From: JAKLEX01 sp035327525
GTDB taxonomy: Bacteria; Patescibacteriota; Minisyncoccia; Phycocordibacterales; JAACPR01
Direction of reading: 5' to 3'
DNA: 12,360 bases
Assembly (NCBI GenBank): GCA_035327525.1
Contig: DAOLDC010000019.1
Location: forward strand, 1 to 12,360
Shown: piece by piece, positions 12,284 through 12,360 of the stretch
Layout: the number at the start of each line of letters is the position of its first letter
Position numbering within the stretch: position 1 is the first letter of the stretch
Notes under the pieces: generated by a model
The model's database searches: none
Told to the model about the DNA's origin: nothing
What the model saw: the letters and a program-made list of their open reading frames with translations, nothing else
Made by a program: the position numbers and the translations under genes

Positions 12284-12360
12284 AGAGAGAGGGATTCGAA
12301 CCCTCGATACCGTTTCCGATATACATCCTTTCCAGGGATGCCCATTCAACCGCTCTGGCA
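12278..12360 (-). tRNA. tRNA-Ser (anticodon GGA), 5' acceptor strand beyond the window
   Basis: On the minus strand the sequence starts TGCCAGAGCGGTTGAATGG (the D-arm of a serine tRNA). The anticodon stem is CATCC/GGATG with loop CTGGAAA, giving anticodon GGA, followed by a long variable arm (ATATCGGAAACGGTAT) and the T-arm GAGGG/CCCTC with loop TTCGAAT. Then come acceptor TCTCTCC and discriminator G (12281). The next bases are CCA (12280-12278), so CCA appears encoded here, unlike in the other serine tRNA. The first 7 nt lie outside the window. Confidence 0.93.

Noticed and set aside
10682..12300. CRISPR array
   Set aside because: Repeats are few, diverged, unevenly spaced and separated by whole genes; no cas gene is present.
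1..12360. Alternative genetic code (UGA as glycine or tryptophan)
   Set aside because: The HD gene ends at TGA in a sensible place, and long conserved proteins such as LepA, MurJ and the reductase show full length under the standard code.

Overview
The window looks like a chromosomal segment of an AT-rich bacterium with a streamlined genome, most likely a member of the Candidate Phyla Radiation (Patescibacteria, Parcubacteria-like). This is inferred from protein style and gene content: a class II (B12-dependent) ribonucleotide reductase, a very short TspO, a DUF192 protein, a tRNA gene without encoded CCA, almost no Shine-Dalgarno sequences and several probably near-leaderless genes. The standard code fits, since TAA and TGA both act as stops. 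No taxonomic search could be run.

Layout, left to right. 1-32 is the 5' part of a minus-strand tRNA (probably Arg). A mostly minus-strand housekeeping block follows: glutaredoxin-like protein (82-327), FtsB/DivIC-like septum protein (379-762), LepA/EF4 (962-2758), MurJ lipid II flippase (2780-4462), RNase P RNA (about 4534-4947), adenosylcobalamin-dependent ribonucleotide reductase (4997-7306), DUF192 protein (7465-7968) and tRNA-Ser(CGA) (8000-8087). A 37-codon single-span membrane protein lies on the plus strand at 805-918; its promoter appears to overlap that of the FtsB-like gene. The block covers cell division, wall-precursor export, translation, tRNA maturation and dNTP supply, and the glutaredoxin is a plausible reductant partner of the reductase.

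8.1-10.0 kb holds a plus-strand HD-domain phosphohydrolase with a cyclic-nucleotide-phosphodiesterase-like signature and a strong terminator, then minus-strand TspO (lacking the first transmembrane helix) and a YdcF/DUF218 protein. 10.2-10.7 kb holds an unrecognised plus-strand gene with much higher GC, the only canonical Shine-Dalgarno in the window and an elaborate terminator.

10.68-12.36 kb is the most unusual part. A class I methyltransferase and a GNAT acetyltransferase on the minus strand are each followed directly by a copy of an 89-bp repeat that aligns without gaps (69 of 89 identical). Shorter repeat modules recur around them (GGTCA...GCGG, TACTAAGT, TGACCCA), and a piece resembling the 3' end of tRNA-Ser(GGA) is duplicated in direct orientation 1.57 kb from the tRNA gene itself, which runs off the right edge. 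This looks like a small cassette-type island built next to, or integrated into, a tRNA gene. No recombinase is visible, so the mechanism is unknown.
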